Positions 44,473 through 52,867 are shown, numbered from the stretch's first letter. The stretch is DNA of 64,000 nt from CAYJDP01 sp964371025 (GCA_964371025.1 CAYJKH010000003.1:62001-126000), one strand, 5' to 3'. Notes: generated by a model from the sequence alone, not told the origin. Made by a program: numbers and translations.

Positions 44473-44910
44473 ATGGAAAAAGAGTTAGAAGTATATATAG
44501 AAATTTATCGTATAGTAGAAAAAGAAGAATTAAATAATATGATAGATGAATTAGATGAATCTAAAAAAGAGAAAATAATAGATAATTTCATAAATAATAA
44601 TTCAATTGTTATACCTATTTATAAAGAAAATATTTTACGAAAAATTAATTCTACAAAAAAAGGAGAAACAGCAATTGCAAAATCTGAAGTCAATAATTTA
44701 AGAGAATGTATAAAAAAATCAAAACGATCTGATCAAATAACAGAATTAAATGGGGATATCAGATATGAAGAAGAAAAATTAGAAAGAAGAATTAATATTT
44801 TTAATAACATTACAAATGTAGTTCAAAAGTATAAAGGGGATATAGCTCCAACTCCAAGAGATTATAAAAGTTTAGTAGAAAAGGATGAAACTTATGGAAA
44901 GTGCAAATAA
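44473..44910 (+). CDS. Unknown coiled-coil protein in the YdjI/YdjG group
   Basis: Not recognised. The 145-aa product is charged, has no membrane segment, and looks like three or four long helices with a coiled-coil stretch around residues 75-120. Three nucleotides separate it from the upstream zinc-ribbon gene and it overlaps the next gene by 17 nt, so it is in the same operon. It is too short to be PspA, and its sequence does not look like it. Confidence 0.7.
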   Translation: MEKELEVYIEIYRIVEKEELNNMIDELDESKKEKIIDNFINNNSIVIPIYKENILRKINSTKKGETAIAKSEVNNLRECIKKSKRSDQITELNGDIRYEEEKLERRINIFNNITNVVQKYKGDIAPTPRDYKSLVEKDETYGKCK

Positions 44911-45172
44911 TAATAAAAATTATGTTATAGCCTCTTTAGTGCTAGGGATATCTTCGTTTTTATTATCAGTTATTCCAGGTTTAAATATTTTATCATTACC
45001 TTGTGCAATTTTAGCAATAGTTTTCGGTGCTAAAAGAATGAAAGAGTATCCTATGGCAAAAGTAGGATTTATACTAGGGGTCATATATACAACTATAACT
45101 GCTCTTGCTTTTATAATATTATTAATATGTATACTATTACTAGGAATATCAATACCTTCTATATTTATGTAA
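44894..45172 (+). CDS. Small two-helix membrane protein, DUF4190-like
   Basis: The ATG at 44894 stands 8 nt after AAAGGA and is preferred to the in-frame ATG at 44885, which directly abuts that site; this gives 92 aa. Two or three hydrophobic segments (about 12-42 and 57-90) flank a short basic GAKRMKEYP loop, followed by AKVGFILGV, a pattern typical of DUF4190 proteins. Last gene of the YdjI/YdjG-like group. Function unknown. Confidence 0.75.
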   Translation: MESANNNKNYVIASLVLGISSFLLSVIPGLNILSLPCAILAIVFGAKRMKEYPMAKVGFILGVIYTTITALAFIILLICILLLGISIPSIFM

Positions 45173-45186
45173 TAATAAATTTAATG

Positions 45187-45216
45187 TTGACAAATATAAG
45201 AAAAATATGGTATTTT
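45187..45216 (+). promoter_or_regulatory. Promoter of secE-nusG
   Basis: TTGACA (45187-45192), 18-nt spacer, TATTTT (45211-45216). Confidence 0.6.
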
Positions 45217-45221
45217 ATAAG

Positions 45222-45245
45222 AAACACACGAAGTGTTTTTTATTT
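45222..45245 (+). terminator. Hairpin with U run at the secE leader
   Basis: AAACAC-ACGAA-GTGTTT followed by U residues. It may end the upstream operon. Because it lies just downstream of the secE promoter, it might also act as a leader attenuator. Confidence 0.5.
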
Positions 45246-45266
45246 TAAAGAAAATAGGTGAAAAAA

Positions 45267-45542
45267 ATGGCTAAAAAAGAAGAAATAAAAAAAGTTAAAA
45301 ATTTAAAATCGGAAATAAAAGAAAAAGAAGTACGCGAAGAAGAAAAACAATCATTATTTGTTAGATTCAGAATATTTTTACATGGTGTAAAAAGTGAAAC
45401 TAAAAAAGTTCATTGGACTTCAAAATCTAACTTGATTAAGTATTCGATTGCAACAATTATATTTATTATAATATGTTCTATATTTTTCTACTTATTATCA
45501 TTATTATTTGCATTTGTTTTAAATGCAGTAGGAGGAAACTAA
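45267..45542 (+). CDS. secE: Preprotein translocase subunit SecE
   Basis: Small essential SecYEG subunit. The ATG at 45267 is chosen; an in-frame GTG at 45258 lies in the ATAGGTG ribosome site. The 91-aa product has a highly charged Lys/Glu N-terminus of about 30 residues, the conserved VKSETKKVHW amphipathic region and one membrane helix (about 58-82). The long charged N-terminus is unusual for a Gram-positive SecE of about 60 aa. secE-nusG-rplK order is conserved. Confidence 0.93.
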   Translation: MAKKEEIKKVKNLKSEIKEKEVREEEKQSLFVRFRIFLHGVKSETKKVHWTSKSNLIKYSIATIIFIIICSIFFYLLSLLFAFVLNAVGGN

Positions 45543-45545
45543 TTT

Positions 45546-46079
45546 ATGGATAAATTATGGTATGTTGCTAATACTTACTCAGGACATGAAAATAAAGTAA
45601 AAGAAAAGTTAATTATGAGAACAGAATCTATGAATATGGAAGACTATATTTATAGAGTAATAGTTCCGGAAGAAAAAGTTACAGAAGTAGTAGATGGCGT
45701 AACTAAAGAAAAAATTAAAAAGATGTTCCCTGGATATATTTTAATAGAAATGATTATGACAGATGAAGCTTGGGGAATAGTACGTAATACTCCTGGTGTT
45801 ACAGGTTTCATAGGGTCAAGTGGAAAAGGAGCAAAACCTACAGCACTTCAGCCTCATGAAGTTGATAATATCTTGGGTAATATGGGAATCAGTAGAATTG
45901 ATGTTAGTAAAGATTTAGAAGAAGGAACTAGTGTTAAAATTATTGATGGACCATTCAATGGGATGTTTGGTAAAATTAGTAAAATTGATGTAACAGCACA
46001 AAAATTAGAACTTATTGTAGATTTATTTGGACAAGAAACAACAGTAGAAGTAGAATTTACCCAAATTCAAAAAGTATAG
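45546..46079 (+). CDS. nusG: Transcription termination/antitermination factor NusG
   Basis: Binds RNA polymerase and links it to ribosomes or Rho. The 177-aa product has WYVANTYSGHENKVKE at the start, the NGN-domain core KMFPGYILIEM, GVTGFIG, and a KOW domain beginning about residue 122 (VKIIDGPFNGMFGKI). Length is typical. Confidence 0.97.
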   Translation: MDKLWYVANTYSGHENKVKEKLIMRTESMNMEDYIYRVIVPEEKVTEVVDGVTKEKIKKMFPGYILIEMIMTDEAWGIVRNTPGVTGFIGSSGKGAKPTALQPHEVDNILGNMGISRIDVSKDLEEGTSVKIIDGPFNGMFGKISKIDVTAQKLELIVDLFGQETTVEVEFTQIQKV

Positions 46080-46108
46080 TTGCAAAATAAATTAAGATAT
46101 GTTAAAAT
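46080..46108 (+). promoter_or_regulatory. Promoter of rplK
   Basis: TTGCAA (46080-46085), 17-nt spacer, TAAAAT (46103-46108). The -35 starts right at the nusG stop. Confidence 0.6.
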
Positions 46109-46112
46109 TTAA

Positions 46113-46210
46113 GAGCTATATTTAATTTATATAGATTTGTGGGAAGCATGGTTCGCATTATTGGAAGCGGGATCGAGCTATTTGTACCACACCAGAAAAA
46201 TTCAATTATA
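46113..46210 (+). ncRNA. Structured leader of rplK
   Basis: After the promoter, TGTGG (46138-46142) can pair with CCACA (46187-46191), enclosing a GC-richer stretch with CGC (46154-46156) against GCG (46167-46169). The local G+C is far above the flanks, which points to a selected RNA structure. Possible L1- or L11-dependent control; not matched to a known family by me. Confidence 0.45.
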
Positions 46211-46223
46211 GGAGGTGTTTTTC

Positions 46224-46649
46224 ATGGCAAAAGAACCAGTAAAAGTAATTAAATTACAAATACCAGCGGGTAAAGCAAATCCAGCCCCACCAGTAGGAAC
46301 TATTTTAGGGCCACAAGGGATTAATATTTCGGAGTTTTGTGTTAAATATAATGATGCAACAAGAGATAGAATGGGTGATATATTACCAGCTGAAATATAT
46401 ATTTATGATGATAGAAGTTTTGATTTCACAATTAAAACTCCACCTACAAGTTTCTTAATTAAGAAATATGCAGGTGTTACAAAAGGATCTGTTAAAGGAG
46501 CTAGTGAAACAGTAGGATCAATTACTACTGCTCAACTAAAAGAAATAGCAGAAACTAAACTACCTGATTTAAATGCGTATGATGTTGACGCTGCAATGAA
46601 AATTGTTGCAGGAACAGCAAAACAAATGGGTATAACAGTAGCTGAATAA
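46224..46649 (+). CDS. rplK: 50S ribosomal protein L11
   Basis: Component of the GTPase-associated centre and thiopeptide target. The ATG at 46224 after AGGAGG gives 141 aa, the standard length (an in-frame GTG at 46215 is part of the ribosome site). VIKLQIPAGKANPAPPVG at the N-terminus, with PPTSFLIKKYAG in the middle, is diagnostic. Confidence 0.98.
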   Translation: MAKEPVKVIKLQIPAGKANPAPPVGTILGPQGINISEFCVKYNDATRDRMGDILPAEIYIYDDRSFDFTIKTPPTSFLIKKYAGVTKGSVKGASETVGSITTAQLKEIAETKLPDLNAYDVDAAMKIVAGTAKQMGITVAE

Positions 46650-46668
46650 TAAAATATCAGTTATATAT

Positions 46669-46710
46669 TAGGGAAACCTAGTGGAAGGAACCGCATTCCG
46701 AAAAACCACA
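46669..46710 (+). ncRNA. Structured leader of rplA, candidate L1-binding element
   Basis: A TAGG-GAAA-CCTA hairpin with a GNRA loop (46669-46680) is followed at once by GTGG (46681-46684) pairing with CCAC (46706-46709). An inner GGAA/TTCC stem has a CCGCA loop. It ends just before the rplA ribosome site. L1 autoregulation by mRNA binding is well known; that this is its site is inference. Confidence 0.45.
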
Positions 46711-46724
46711 TAAGGAGGAAATAA

Positions 46725-47420
46725 ATGAAAAATAGAAGTAAAAAATATAATGATGTTGTTGCAAAAGTAGAAAAGGCAAAATTATATTCAAAAGAAGAAG
46801 CTTTAAAATTAGTTAAAGAAACTTCTGTTTCTAAATTTGATGGAACAGTTGAAGTAGCAATGAGACTTAATATTGATACTAAAAAAGCTGATCAACAATT
46901 AAGAGGAGCTATTGTTCTACCAAAAGGAACAGGTAAAACTAGTAAAGTACTAGTTATTGCTAAAGGTCCAAAAGCAGAAGAAGCAAAAGCAGCAGGAGCA
47001 GATTTTGTTGGTGATGTTGATATGTTAACTAAAATTGAAAAAGAAAATTGGTTTGGTTTTGATACAATGATTGCAACTCCAGATATGATGCCATTACTTG
47101 GTAGATTAGGTAGAGTATTAGGTCCAAAAGGATTAATGCCTAACCCAAAAACTGGAACAGTTACAGTTGATGTTAAAACAGCTGTTGAAGAAGTTAAAGC
47201 TGGTAAGGTTGAGTATAGAGCAGATAGTTTTGGGAATATTCACGGAATTATCGGAAAAGTTTCTTTTAGTGAAGAAGATTTAGAAGCTAACTTAAATGCT
47301 TTCGTAGCAAACATTTTAAGAATTAAACCTAGTACTGTTAAAGGTGAGTATGTTAAAAATATTTCTATCTCATCAACTATGGGACCTGGTATTAAAGTTG
47401 AAAATAACTTTGACAAATAA
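46725..47420 (+). CDS. rplA: 50S ribosomal protein L1
   Basis: L1-stalk protein that also often represses its own operon. The 231-aa product includes ATPDMMPLLGRLGRVLGPKG and LMPNPKTGTV near residues 125-148, the family signature. Length is typical. The -35 of the next transcription unit lies inside its last codons. Confidence 0.98.
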   Translation: MKNRSKKYNDVVAKVEKAKLYSKEEALKLVKETSVSKFDGTVEVAMRLNIDTKKADQQLRGAIVLPKGTGKTSKVLVIAKGPKAEEAKAAGADFVGDVDMLTKIEKENWFGFDTMIATPDMMPLLGRLGRVLGPKGLMPNPKTGTVTVDVKTAVEEVKAGKVEYRADSFGNIHGIIGKVSFSEEDLEANLNAFVANILRIKPSTVKGEYVKNISISSTMGPGIKVENNFDK

Positions 47421-47438
47421 AATTTAATAAGTTATAAT
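47410..47438 (+). promoter_or_regulatory. Consensus promoter of rplJ-rplL, starting inside rplA
   Basis: TTGACA (47410-47415, within the final codons of rplA), 17-nt spacer, TATAAT (47433-47438): a perfect sigma-A promoter. Confidence 0.88.
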
Positions 47439-47451
47439 ATATTTAATTTAT

Positions 47452-47538
47452 TAGCGCCATAGACAGCAGGTATCAAAATAAATCCTGCCGAGGACTATTT
47501 ATATAGTAATATAAAGTCCTCTTTGTGAGGACTTTTTT
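47452..47538 (+). ncRNA. L10 (rplJ) ribosomal protein leader
   Basis: The segment with AGACAGCAGG (47461-47470), a bridging loop and CCTGCCGAGGAC matches the L10-leader pattern known upstream of rplJ in Bacillota. It forms the CAGG/CCTG helix bound by L10(L12)4. A terminator hairpin lies at the 3' end, consistent with attenuation by L10. Confidence 0.85.
47513..47538 (+). terminator. Attenuator terminator of the L10 leader
   Basis: AAAGTCCTC-TTTGT-GAGGACTTT then U residues: a perfect 9-bp stem. Its 5' arm shares TCCTC with the region that can pair with GAGGA at 47490-47494, allowing a switch. Confidence 0.8.
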
Positions 47539-47568
47539 ATGGCATTAAAATATATAAGGAGGTGTTTT

Positions 47569-48072
47569 ATGGCAAGTGATAGAATTTTAAAACAAAAGCA
47601 AGGTGTTATTGAAGAAATAAAAACAAAATTCAATGATGCAAAAGCAGTGGTTTTATTTGATTATCGTGGATTAACTGATAATGAAGCTAAAGAATTACGT
47701 ATTAAATTAAAAGAAACTGGTTCTGATTATAAAGTATACAAAAATACACTTATGGCAAGAGCTTTCGATGATTTAAAAGTAGATGTTTCTGAAGCTTTAG
47801 AAGGACCAAGTGCATTTGCATATGGTGAAGATCAAATAGCCCCAATAAAAGTTTTAGTTGACTTCCAAAAAACTCATCCAGCATTATCATTGAAGATAGG
47901 TGTAATTGATGGAGAAGTAGCAGATCAAGCTAAATTAGGTGAATATGCTTCAATTCCATCAAGAGAAGGATTACTTACAATGTTAGCAGCTGGTATGATT
48001 GGAATTCCAAAAGACTTAGCAATATGTTTAGATTTATATTCTAAACAATTAGAAGAAAAAGAAAATAATTAA
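47569..48072 (+). CDS. rplJ: 50S ribosomal protein L10
   Basis: Stalk base carrying L7/L12 dimers. The ATG at 47569 after AAGGAGG gives 167 aa; the upstream in-frame ATG at 47539 belongs to the attenuator tail. AVVLFDYRGL, KVYKNTLMARAF and the C-terminal helix ICLDLYSKQLEEK that binds L12 are present. Confidence 0.97.
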   Translation: MASDRILKQKQGVIEEIKTKFNDAKAVVLFDYRGLTDNEAKELRIKLKETGSDYKVYKNTLMARAFDDLKVDVSEALEGPSAFAYGEDQIAPIKVLVDFQKTHPALSLKIGVIDGEVADQAKLGEYASIPSREGLLTMLAAGMIGIPKDLAICLDLYSKQLEEKENN

Positions 48073-48093
48073 TAAATAAAGGAGAATTAGAAA

Positions 48094-48459
48094 ATGGCAA
48101 AATTAACAAAAGAGGATTTCATTAATAGTTTAAATGAAATGAATCTATTAGAAATTAAAGAATTAGTAGATGCAATGAAAGAAGCTTATGGAGTGGATCC
48201 ATCAGCAGTAGCAGCAGCAGCACCAGCAGCAGCTGCAGAAAGCACAGGACCAAGTACTGTAACAGTATCTATAGCAGATGCAGGAGCGGCAAAAGTTGGT
48301 GTTATTAAAGTAGTAAAAGAAATTACTGGTTTAGGATTAAAAGAAAGTAAAGATATCGTTGATAATAACGGTGTAGTTAAAGAAAATATTGCAACTGATG
48401 AAGCAGATGCAATCAAAGCTAAATTAGAAGAAGCAGGAGCTACTGTAGAAGTTAAGTAA
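48094..48459 (+). CDS. rplL: 50S ribosomal protein L7/L12
   Basis: Multicopy stalk protein that recruits translation GTPases. The 121-aa product has an N-terminal dimerisation domain, an Ala-rich hinge (about 34-50) and the C-terminal KVGVIKVVKEITGLGLKESK binding surface. A terminator at the stop codon ends the unit; rpoB and rpoC do not follow. Confidence 0.98.
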   Translation: MAKLTKEDFINSLNEMNLLEIKELVDAMKEAYGVDPSAVAAAAPAAAAESTGPSTVTVSIADAGAAKVGVIKVVKEITGLGLKESKDIVDNNGVVKENIATDEADAIKAKLEEAGATVEVK

Positions 48460-48474
48460 TTAACTTCTTTTTTC
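48448..48474 (+). terminator. Terminator after rplL
   Basis: GAAGTTAA-GTAA-TTAACTTC followed by TTTTTTC, overlapping the rplL stop. Confidence 0.85.
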
Positions 48475-48486
48475 TTTATATTATGA

Positions 48487-48515
48487 TTGACATAAAATTT
48501 AGAAAATGTTATACT
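48487..48515 (+). promoter_or_regulatory. Promoter of rpsL-rpsG-fusA
   Basis: TTGACA (48487-48492), 17-nt spacer, TATACT (48510-48515). A leader of about 90 nt follows before rpsL. Confidence 0.8.
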
Positions 48516-48611
48516 AACAATGTTTATTAAATTACTTTACTTTTGGTGAAGTTTTATTTAAACTATAAAATGATACACCAGGATATGTGTAAAGAAAGGA
48601 GAACCGTTTAT

Positions 48612-49022
48612 ATGCCTACAATACAACAATTAGTTCGTAAAAGTCGTAAAGATAAAGTTAGAAAAAGTAAAGCTCCAGTTTTAGGAATGGGAATTAATAC
48701 TATTAAAAAAACTAATACTAATAATTCTGCACCTTTAAAAAGAGGAGTTTGTACTCGTGTTGCAACAAAGAATCCAAAAAAACCAAACTCAGCGTTACGT
48801 AAGTATGCTCGTGTGCGTTTATCAAATGGGAAAGAAGTTGATGCTTACATTCCAGGAATTGGTCATAACTTACAAGAACATAGTGTAGTATTAATTCGTG
48901 GAGGACGTGTAAAAGACCTTATTGGGGTTAGATATCACGTAGTTCGTGGAACACTAGATACAGCAGGAGTTAAAGATCGTAAACAAAGTCGTAGCAAATA
49001 TGGTGCTAAAAGACCTAAATAA
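48612..49022 (+). CDS. rpsL: 30S ribosomal protein S12
   Basis: Decoding-centre protein. The ATG at 48612 follows AAAGGAG and gives 136 aa; upstream in-frame sequence is leader. MPTIQQLVRKSR at the N-terminus and NPKKPNSALRKYARVRL in the core are diagnostic. The PKKPNS loop, where streptomycin-resistance changes occur, has the ordinary Lys. It begins the streptomycin operon. Confidence 0.98.
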   Translation: MPTIQQLVRKSRKDKVRKSKAPVLGMGINTIKKTNTNNSAPLKRGVCTRVATKNPKKPNSALRKYARVRLSNGKEVDAYIPGIGHNLQEHSVVLIRGGRVKDLIGVRYHVVRGTLDTAGVKDRKQSRSKYGAKRPK

Positions 49023-49053
49023 TAAATAAATTTAATGAAGGGAGGGATTTTAA

Positions 49054-49521
49054 ATGCGTAAAAGACGTGCAGTAAAAAGAGATGTTTTAGCGGATCCTAT
49101 TTATAATTCTAAATTAGTTACTAAATTAGTTAACTCAATTATGTTAGATGGTAAAAAAGGAACAGCTCAAACAATAGTTTATCAAGCATTTAATCAAATA
49201 AAAGAAAAAACAGGAAAAGAACCTATAGAAGTTTTTAAAACAGCTATGGAAAATATTACGCCTAAGTTAGAAGTTAAATCTCGTCGTGTAGGAGGAGCTA
49301 ATTATCAAGTTCCTATCGAAGTTAATGCAACGAGAGGGCAAACTTTAGCTCTTAGATGGCTTACAACTTTTTCACGTAAACGTGGAGGACGTGGTATGTC
49401 TGATAATTTAGCTAATGAATTAATCGATGCATCTAACGGAACTGGTGCAACAATAAAAAAATGTGAAGACACTCATAGAATGGCAGAAGCTAATAAAGCA
49501 TATGCTCACTATAGATGGTAG
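49054..49521 (+). CDS. rpsG: 30S ribosomal protein S7
   Basis: Nucleates assembly of the 30S head. The 155-aa product starts MRKRRAVKRDVLADPIYNSK, with NITPKLEVKSRRVGGANYQV in the middle and AHYRW at the end. GGGAGGG precedes the start. Confidence 0.98.
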   Translation: MRKRRAVKRDVLADPIYNSKLVTKLVNSIMLDGKKGTAQTIVYQAFNQIKEKTGKEPIEVFKTAMENITPKLEVKSRRVGGANYQVPIEVNATRGQTLALRWLTTFSRKRGGRGMSDNLANELIDASNGTGATIKKCEDTHRMAEANKAYAHYRW

Positions 49522-49532
49522 GAAGGAATATT

Positions 49533-51602
49533 ATGGCAAGAGATACAAAACTAGAAAAAACTAGAAATTTTGGAATAATGGCACATATTGATGCCGGAAA
49601 AACAACTTGTACAGAACGTATTTTATACCATACAGGAAAAATTCATAAAATTGGTGAAACTCATGATGGAGAATCACAAATGGATTGGATGGCTCAAGAA
49701 CAAGAACGTGGTATAACAATTACATCTGCAGCAACAACAGCTCACTGGAAAGACTATAGATACAATATTATTGATACACCTGGACACGTAGATTTCACAA
49801 TCGAAGTTCAAAGATCATTAAGAGTATTAGATGGTGCGGTAGCATTAATCGATGCCCAAGCAGGAGTTGAACCACAAACTGAAACAGTTTGGAGACAAGC
49901 AGATGACTATAAAGTTCCTAGAATTATTTTTGCAAATAAAATGGATAAAATGGGTGCAAACTTTGAATACTCATTATCTACTTTAAAAGATCGTTTAGGA
50001 ATTAATTTTAAACCTATTCAATTACCAATTGGAGCAGAATCTGATTTCAATACGATAATTGATTTAGTAGAAATGAAAGCACATAAATATGATAGTGGAA
50101 AAGAAGAAAAACCAGAGGTTATTGAAATTCCAGCTGATTATAAAGAGGAAGCAGAATTAAGACGTAATGAATTATTAGATGCAGTAGCTGAATTTGATGA
50201 TGAGATGATGGATCTTTACTTAGAAGGAGAAGAAATTTCGAATGATATGTTAAAAAGAGCTATTAGAAAAGGGACTCTTGATGCTAAATTTTTCCCAGTT
50301 ATGTGTGGGACGGCACTAAGTAATATTGGAGTTAAACTATTACTTGATGCAGTAGTTGATTACTTACCAAGTCCATTAGATATTGATTCTATTAAAGGGA
50401 TCAAAGAAGATGGAACAGCTGATGAAAGAAAACCGGATGACAATGCTCCATTCTCAGCGTTAGCTTTTAAAGTAATGACTGATCCATTTGTTGGACGTTT
50501 AACATTCTTTAGAGTTTATTCTGGTCATCTATCAAGTGGTAGTTATGTACTTAACTCAACAAAAGATAGTAAAGAAAGAATTGGACGTATTTTACAAATG
50601 CATGCTAACAATCGTCAAGAGATAACAGATGTTTATACTGGAGATATAGCAGCAGCAGTTGGTCTTAAAAATACAACAACGGGAGATACGTTATGTGATC
50701 CTAAATCATTTATTATCTTAGAAAGTATGATTATACCAGAACCAGTTATTCAATTAGCAGTAGAACCTAAATCAAAAGGTGATCAAGATAAAATGGCATT
50801 AGCTTTACAAAAATTATCTGAAGAAGATCCAACTTTTAAAGTATCATCTGATCACGAAACAGGACAAACTGTTATTGCTGGTATGGGAGAATTACACTTA
50901 GAAGTATTAGTTGATCGTATGAAGCGTGAATTCAACGTTGAAGCAAATGTTGGAGCACCACAAGTTGCATATCGTGAAACTATTAAAGAAACAGCTAACT
51001 GTGAAGGTAAATATGTTAAACAATCTGGAGGACGTGGACAATATGGACATGTATGGATCAAATTTGAACCAAATCCAGATCAAGGTTACGAATATGTTGA
51101 TGCAGTAGTTGGTGGAGTTGTTCCTCGTGAATATATTCCGGTAGTAGGAAAAGGATTAGAAGATGCTTTAAAAACTGGTGTTCTTGCTGGATATCCAATG
51201 ATAGATGTTAAAGCAACTTTATATGATGGTTCTTACCATGATGTCGATTCAAATGAAATGGCATTTAAAATTGCAGCAAGCATGGCTTTAAAAGAAGCAA
51301 AAGCTAAATGTAAACCTGTATTACTTGAACCAATTATGAAAGTTTCAGTTACAACACCAGAAGAATATTTTGGAAATGTAATGGGAGATCTTACTTCTCG
51401 TCGTGGTAAACCACTAGGACAAGAAGCACAAGGAAATGCAGTTAAATTATCAGCAATGGTACCACTTTCAGAAATGTTTGGTTATGCTACTAACTTACGT
51501 TCTAATACACAAGGAAGAGCACAATTCATTATGGAACCAGATCATTATGAAGAAGTTCCAAAAAATATTTCAGAAGAAATCATTAAAAAATCTGGTAATT
51601 AA
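49533..51602 (+). CDS. fusA: Elongation factor G
   Basis: Translocation GTPase. The ATG at 49533 after AGGAAGG gives 689 aa. G1 is AHIDAGKTT (12 residues in), G2 EQERGITIT, G3 DTPGHVDF and G4 NKMD. Domains III-V include the QSGGRGQYGHVWI tip loop. It overlaps no neighbour and has a separate tuf promoter after it. Confidence 0.98.
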   Translation: MARDTKLEKTRNFGIMAHIDAGKTTCTERILYHTGKIHKIGETHDGESQMDWMAQEQERGITITSAATTAHWKDYRYNIIDTPGHVDFTIEVQRSLRVLDGAVALIDAQAGVEPQTETVWRQADDYKVPRIIFANKMDKMGANFEYSLSTLKDRLGINFKPIQLPIGAESDFNTIIDLVEMKAHKYDSGKEEKPEVIEIPADYKEEAELRRNELLDAVAEFDDEMMDLYLEGEEISNDMLKRAIRKGTLDAKFFPVMCGTALSNIGVKLLLDAVVDYLPSPLDIDSIKGIKEDGTADERKPDDNAPFSALAFKVMTDPFVGRLTFFRVYSGHLSSGSYVLNSTKDSKERIGRILQMHANNRQEITDVYTGDIAAAVGLKNTTTGDTLCDPKSFIILESMIIPEPVIQLAVEPKSKGDQDKMALALQKLSEEDPTFKVSSDHETGQTVIAGMGELHLEVLVDRMKREFNVEANVGAPQVAYRETIKETANCEGKYVKQSGGRGQYGHVWIKFEPNPDQGYEYVDAVVGGVVPREYIPVVGKGLEDALKTGVLAGYPMIDVKATLYDGSYHDVDSNEMAFKIAASMALKEAKAKCKPVLLEPIMKVSVTTPEEYFGNVMGDLTSRRGKPLGQEAQGNAVKLSAMVPLSEMFGYATNLRSNTQGRAQFIMEPDHYEEVPKNISEEIIKKSGN

Positions 51603-51623
51603 TTAAAAAAGGTATCAAAGTAG

Positions 51624-51652
51624 TTGAAATTTTTTCAATTATTAGGTAAAAT
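51624..51652 (+). promoter_or_regulatory. Promoter of tuf
   Basis: TTGAAA (51624-51629), 17-nt spacer, TAAAAT (51647-51652), 31 nt before the tuf start. Confidence 0.65.
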
Positions 51653-51682
51653 ATATTTTGTAAATGTTAAGGAGGAAATAAA

Positions 51683-52867
51683 ATGGCAAAAGCAAAATTT
51701 GATCGTTCAAAACCACATGTTAATATTGGTACAATTGGACACGTAGATCACGGAAAAACTACACTTACAGCAGCTATTACTAATTGTTTAGCTGGTAAAA
51801 ACGGAAATGAAGCAGTAGATTTCGCAAATATTGATAAAGCACCTGAAGAAAGAGAACGTGGTATTACAATTAATACTGCACACGTTGAGTATAGTACTGA
51901 TTCTAGACACTATGCACACGTTGACTGTCCAGGACATGCTGATTATGTTAAAAACATGATTACAGGGGCAGCTCAAATGGATGGAGCAATCTTAGTTATT
52001 GCTGCAACAGATGGACCTATGGCACAAACTCGTGAGCATATCTTACTTGCACGTCAAGTTGGAGTACCTAAAATGGTTATTTTCATGAACAAATGTGATA
52101 TGGTTGATGATGAAGAATTATTAGACTTAGTTGAAATGGAAATTCGTGATTTATTAAGCGAATATGGATTCGATGGGGATGAAACTCCAGTTATTAGAGG
52201 ATCTGCATTAAAAGCTTTAGAAGGTGAAGCAAACTGGGTAGCTAAAATTGATGAATTAATGGCATCAGTAGATACTTGGATTCCAACTCCTGAAAGAGAT
52301 AATGAAAAACCATTCTTAATGAGTATTGAAGATGTATTCACAATTACAGGTCGTGGAACAGTTGTTACAGGACGTGTAGAGCGTGGACAATTAAAATTAA
52401 ATGATGAAATCGAAATTGTTGGAATTAGAGAAACTAAGAAAACTGTTGTTACAGGAATCGAAATGTTTAGAAAACAATTAGATTACGCAGAAGCAGGAGA
52501 TAACGCTGGTGTATTATTACGTGGTATTTCTCGTGAAGATGTAGAGCGTGGACAAGTTCTTGCAAAACCAGGAAGTGTTACACCTCATAAAAAATTCAAA
52601 GCAGCTGTTTACGTATTAAGTAAAGAAGAAGGTGGTCGTCATACTCCATTCTTTAATAAATATCGTCCACAGTTCTATTTCAGAACAACTGATGTAACTG
52701 GTGAAGTTGAATTACCAGCAGGAACTGAAATGGTTATGCCAGGAGATAATGTTGATATGACAGTTGAATTAATTCACGCTATCGCACTAGAACAAGGAAC
52801 TAAATTCTCAATTCGTGAGGGTGGACGTACTGTAGGTGCAGGTAACGTTGCTGAAATTATCGGTTAA
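51683..52867 (+). CDS. tuf: Elongation factor Tu
   Basis: Delivers aminoacyl-tRNA to the ribosome. The 394-aa product has GHVDHGKTT, RGITINTAHVEY, DCPGHADYVKNM, NKCD and the domain II/III landmarks up to GAGNVAEIIG. Standard length. AAGGAGG precedes the ATG. Confidence 0.99.
   Translation: MAKAKFDRSKPHVNIGTIGHVDHGKTTLTAAITNCLAGKNGNEAVDFANIDKAPEERERGITINTAHVEYSTDSRHYAHVDCPGHADYVKNMITGAAQMDGAILVIAATDGPMAQTREHILLARQVGVPKMVIFMNKCDMVDDEELLDLVEMEIRDLLSEYGFDGDETPVIRGSALKALEGEANWVAKIDELMASVDTWIPTPERDNEKPFLMSIEDVFTITGRGTVVTGRVERGQLKLNDEIEIVGIRETKKTVVTGIEMFRKQLDYAEAGDNAGVLLRGISREDVERGQVLAKPGSVTPHKKFKAAVYVLSKEEGGRHTPFFNKYRPQFYFRTTDVTGEVELPAGTEMVMPGDNVDMTVELIHAIALEQGTKFSIREGGRTVGAGNVAEIIG

Noticed and set aside
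46141..46170. tRNA-like GGTTCGCATT segment in the rplK leader
   Set aside because: No acceptor stem, anticodon arm or CCA-proximal pairing could be drawn; treated as a leader RNA instead.
50852..51108. Short frames on both strands inside fusA
   Set aside because: Overlap the conserved EF-G coding sequence in other frames and show no independent signals.
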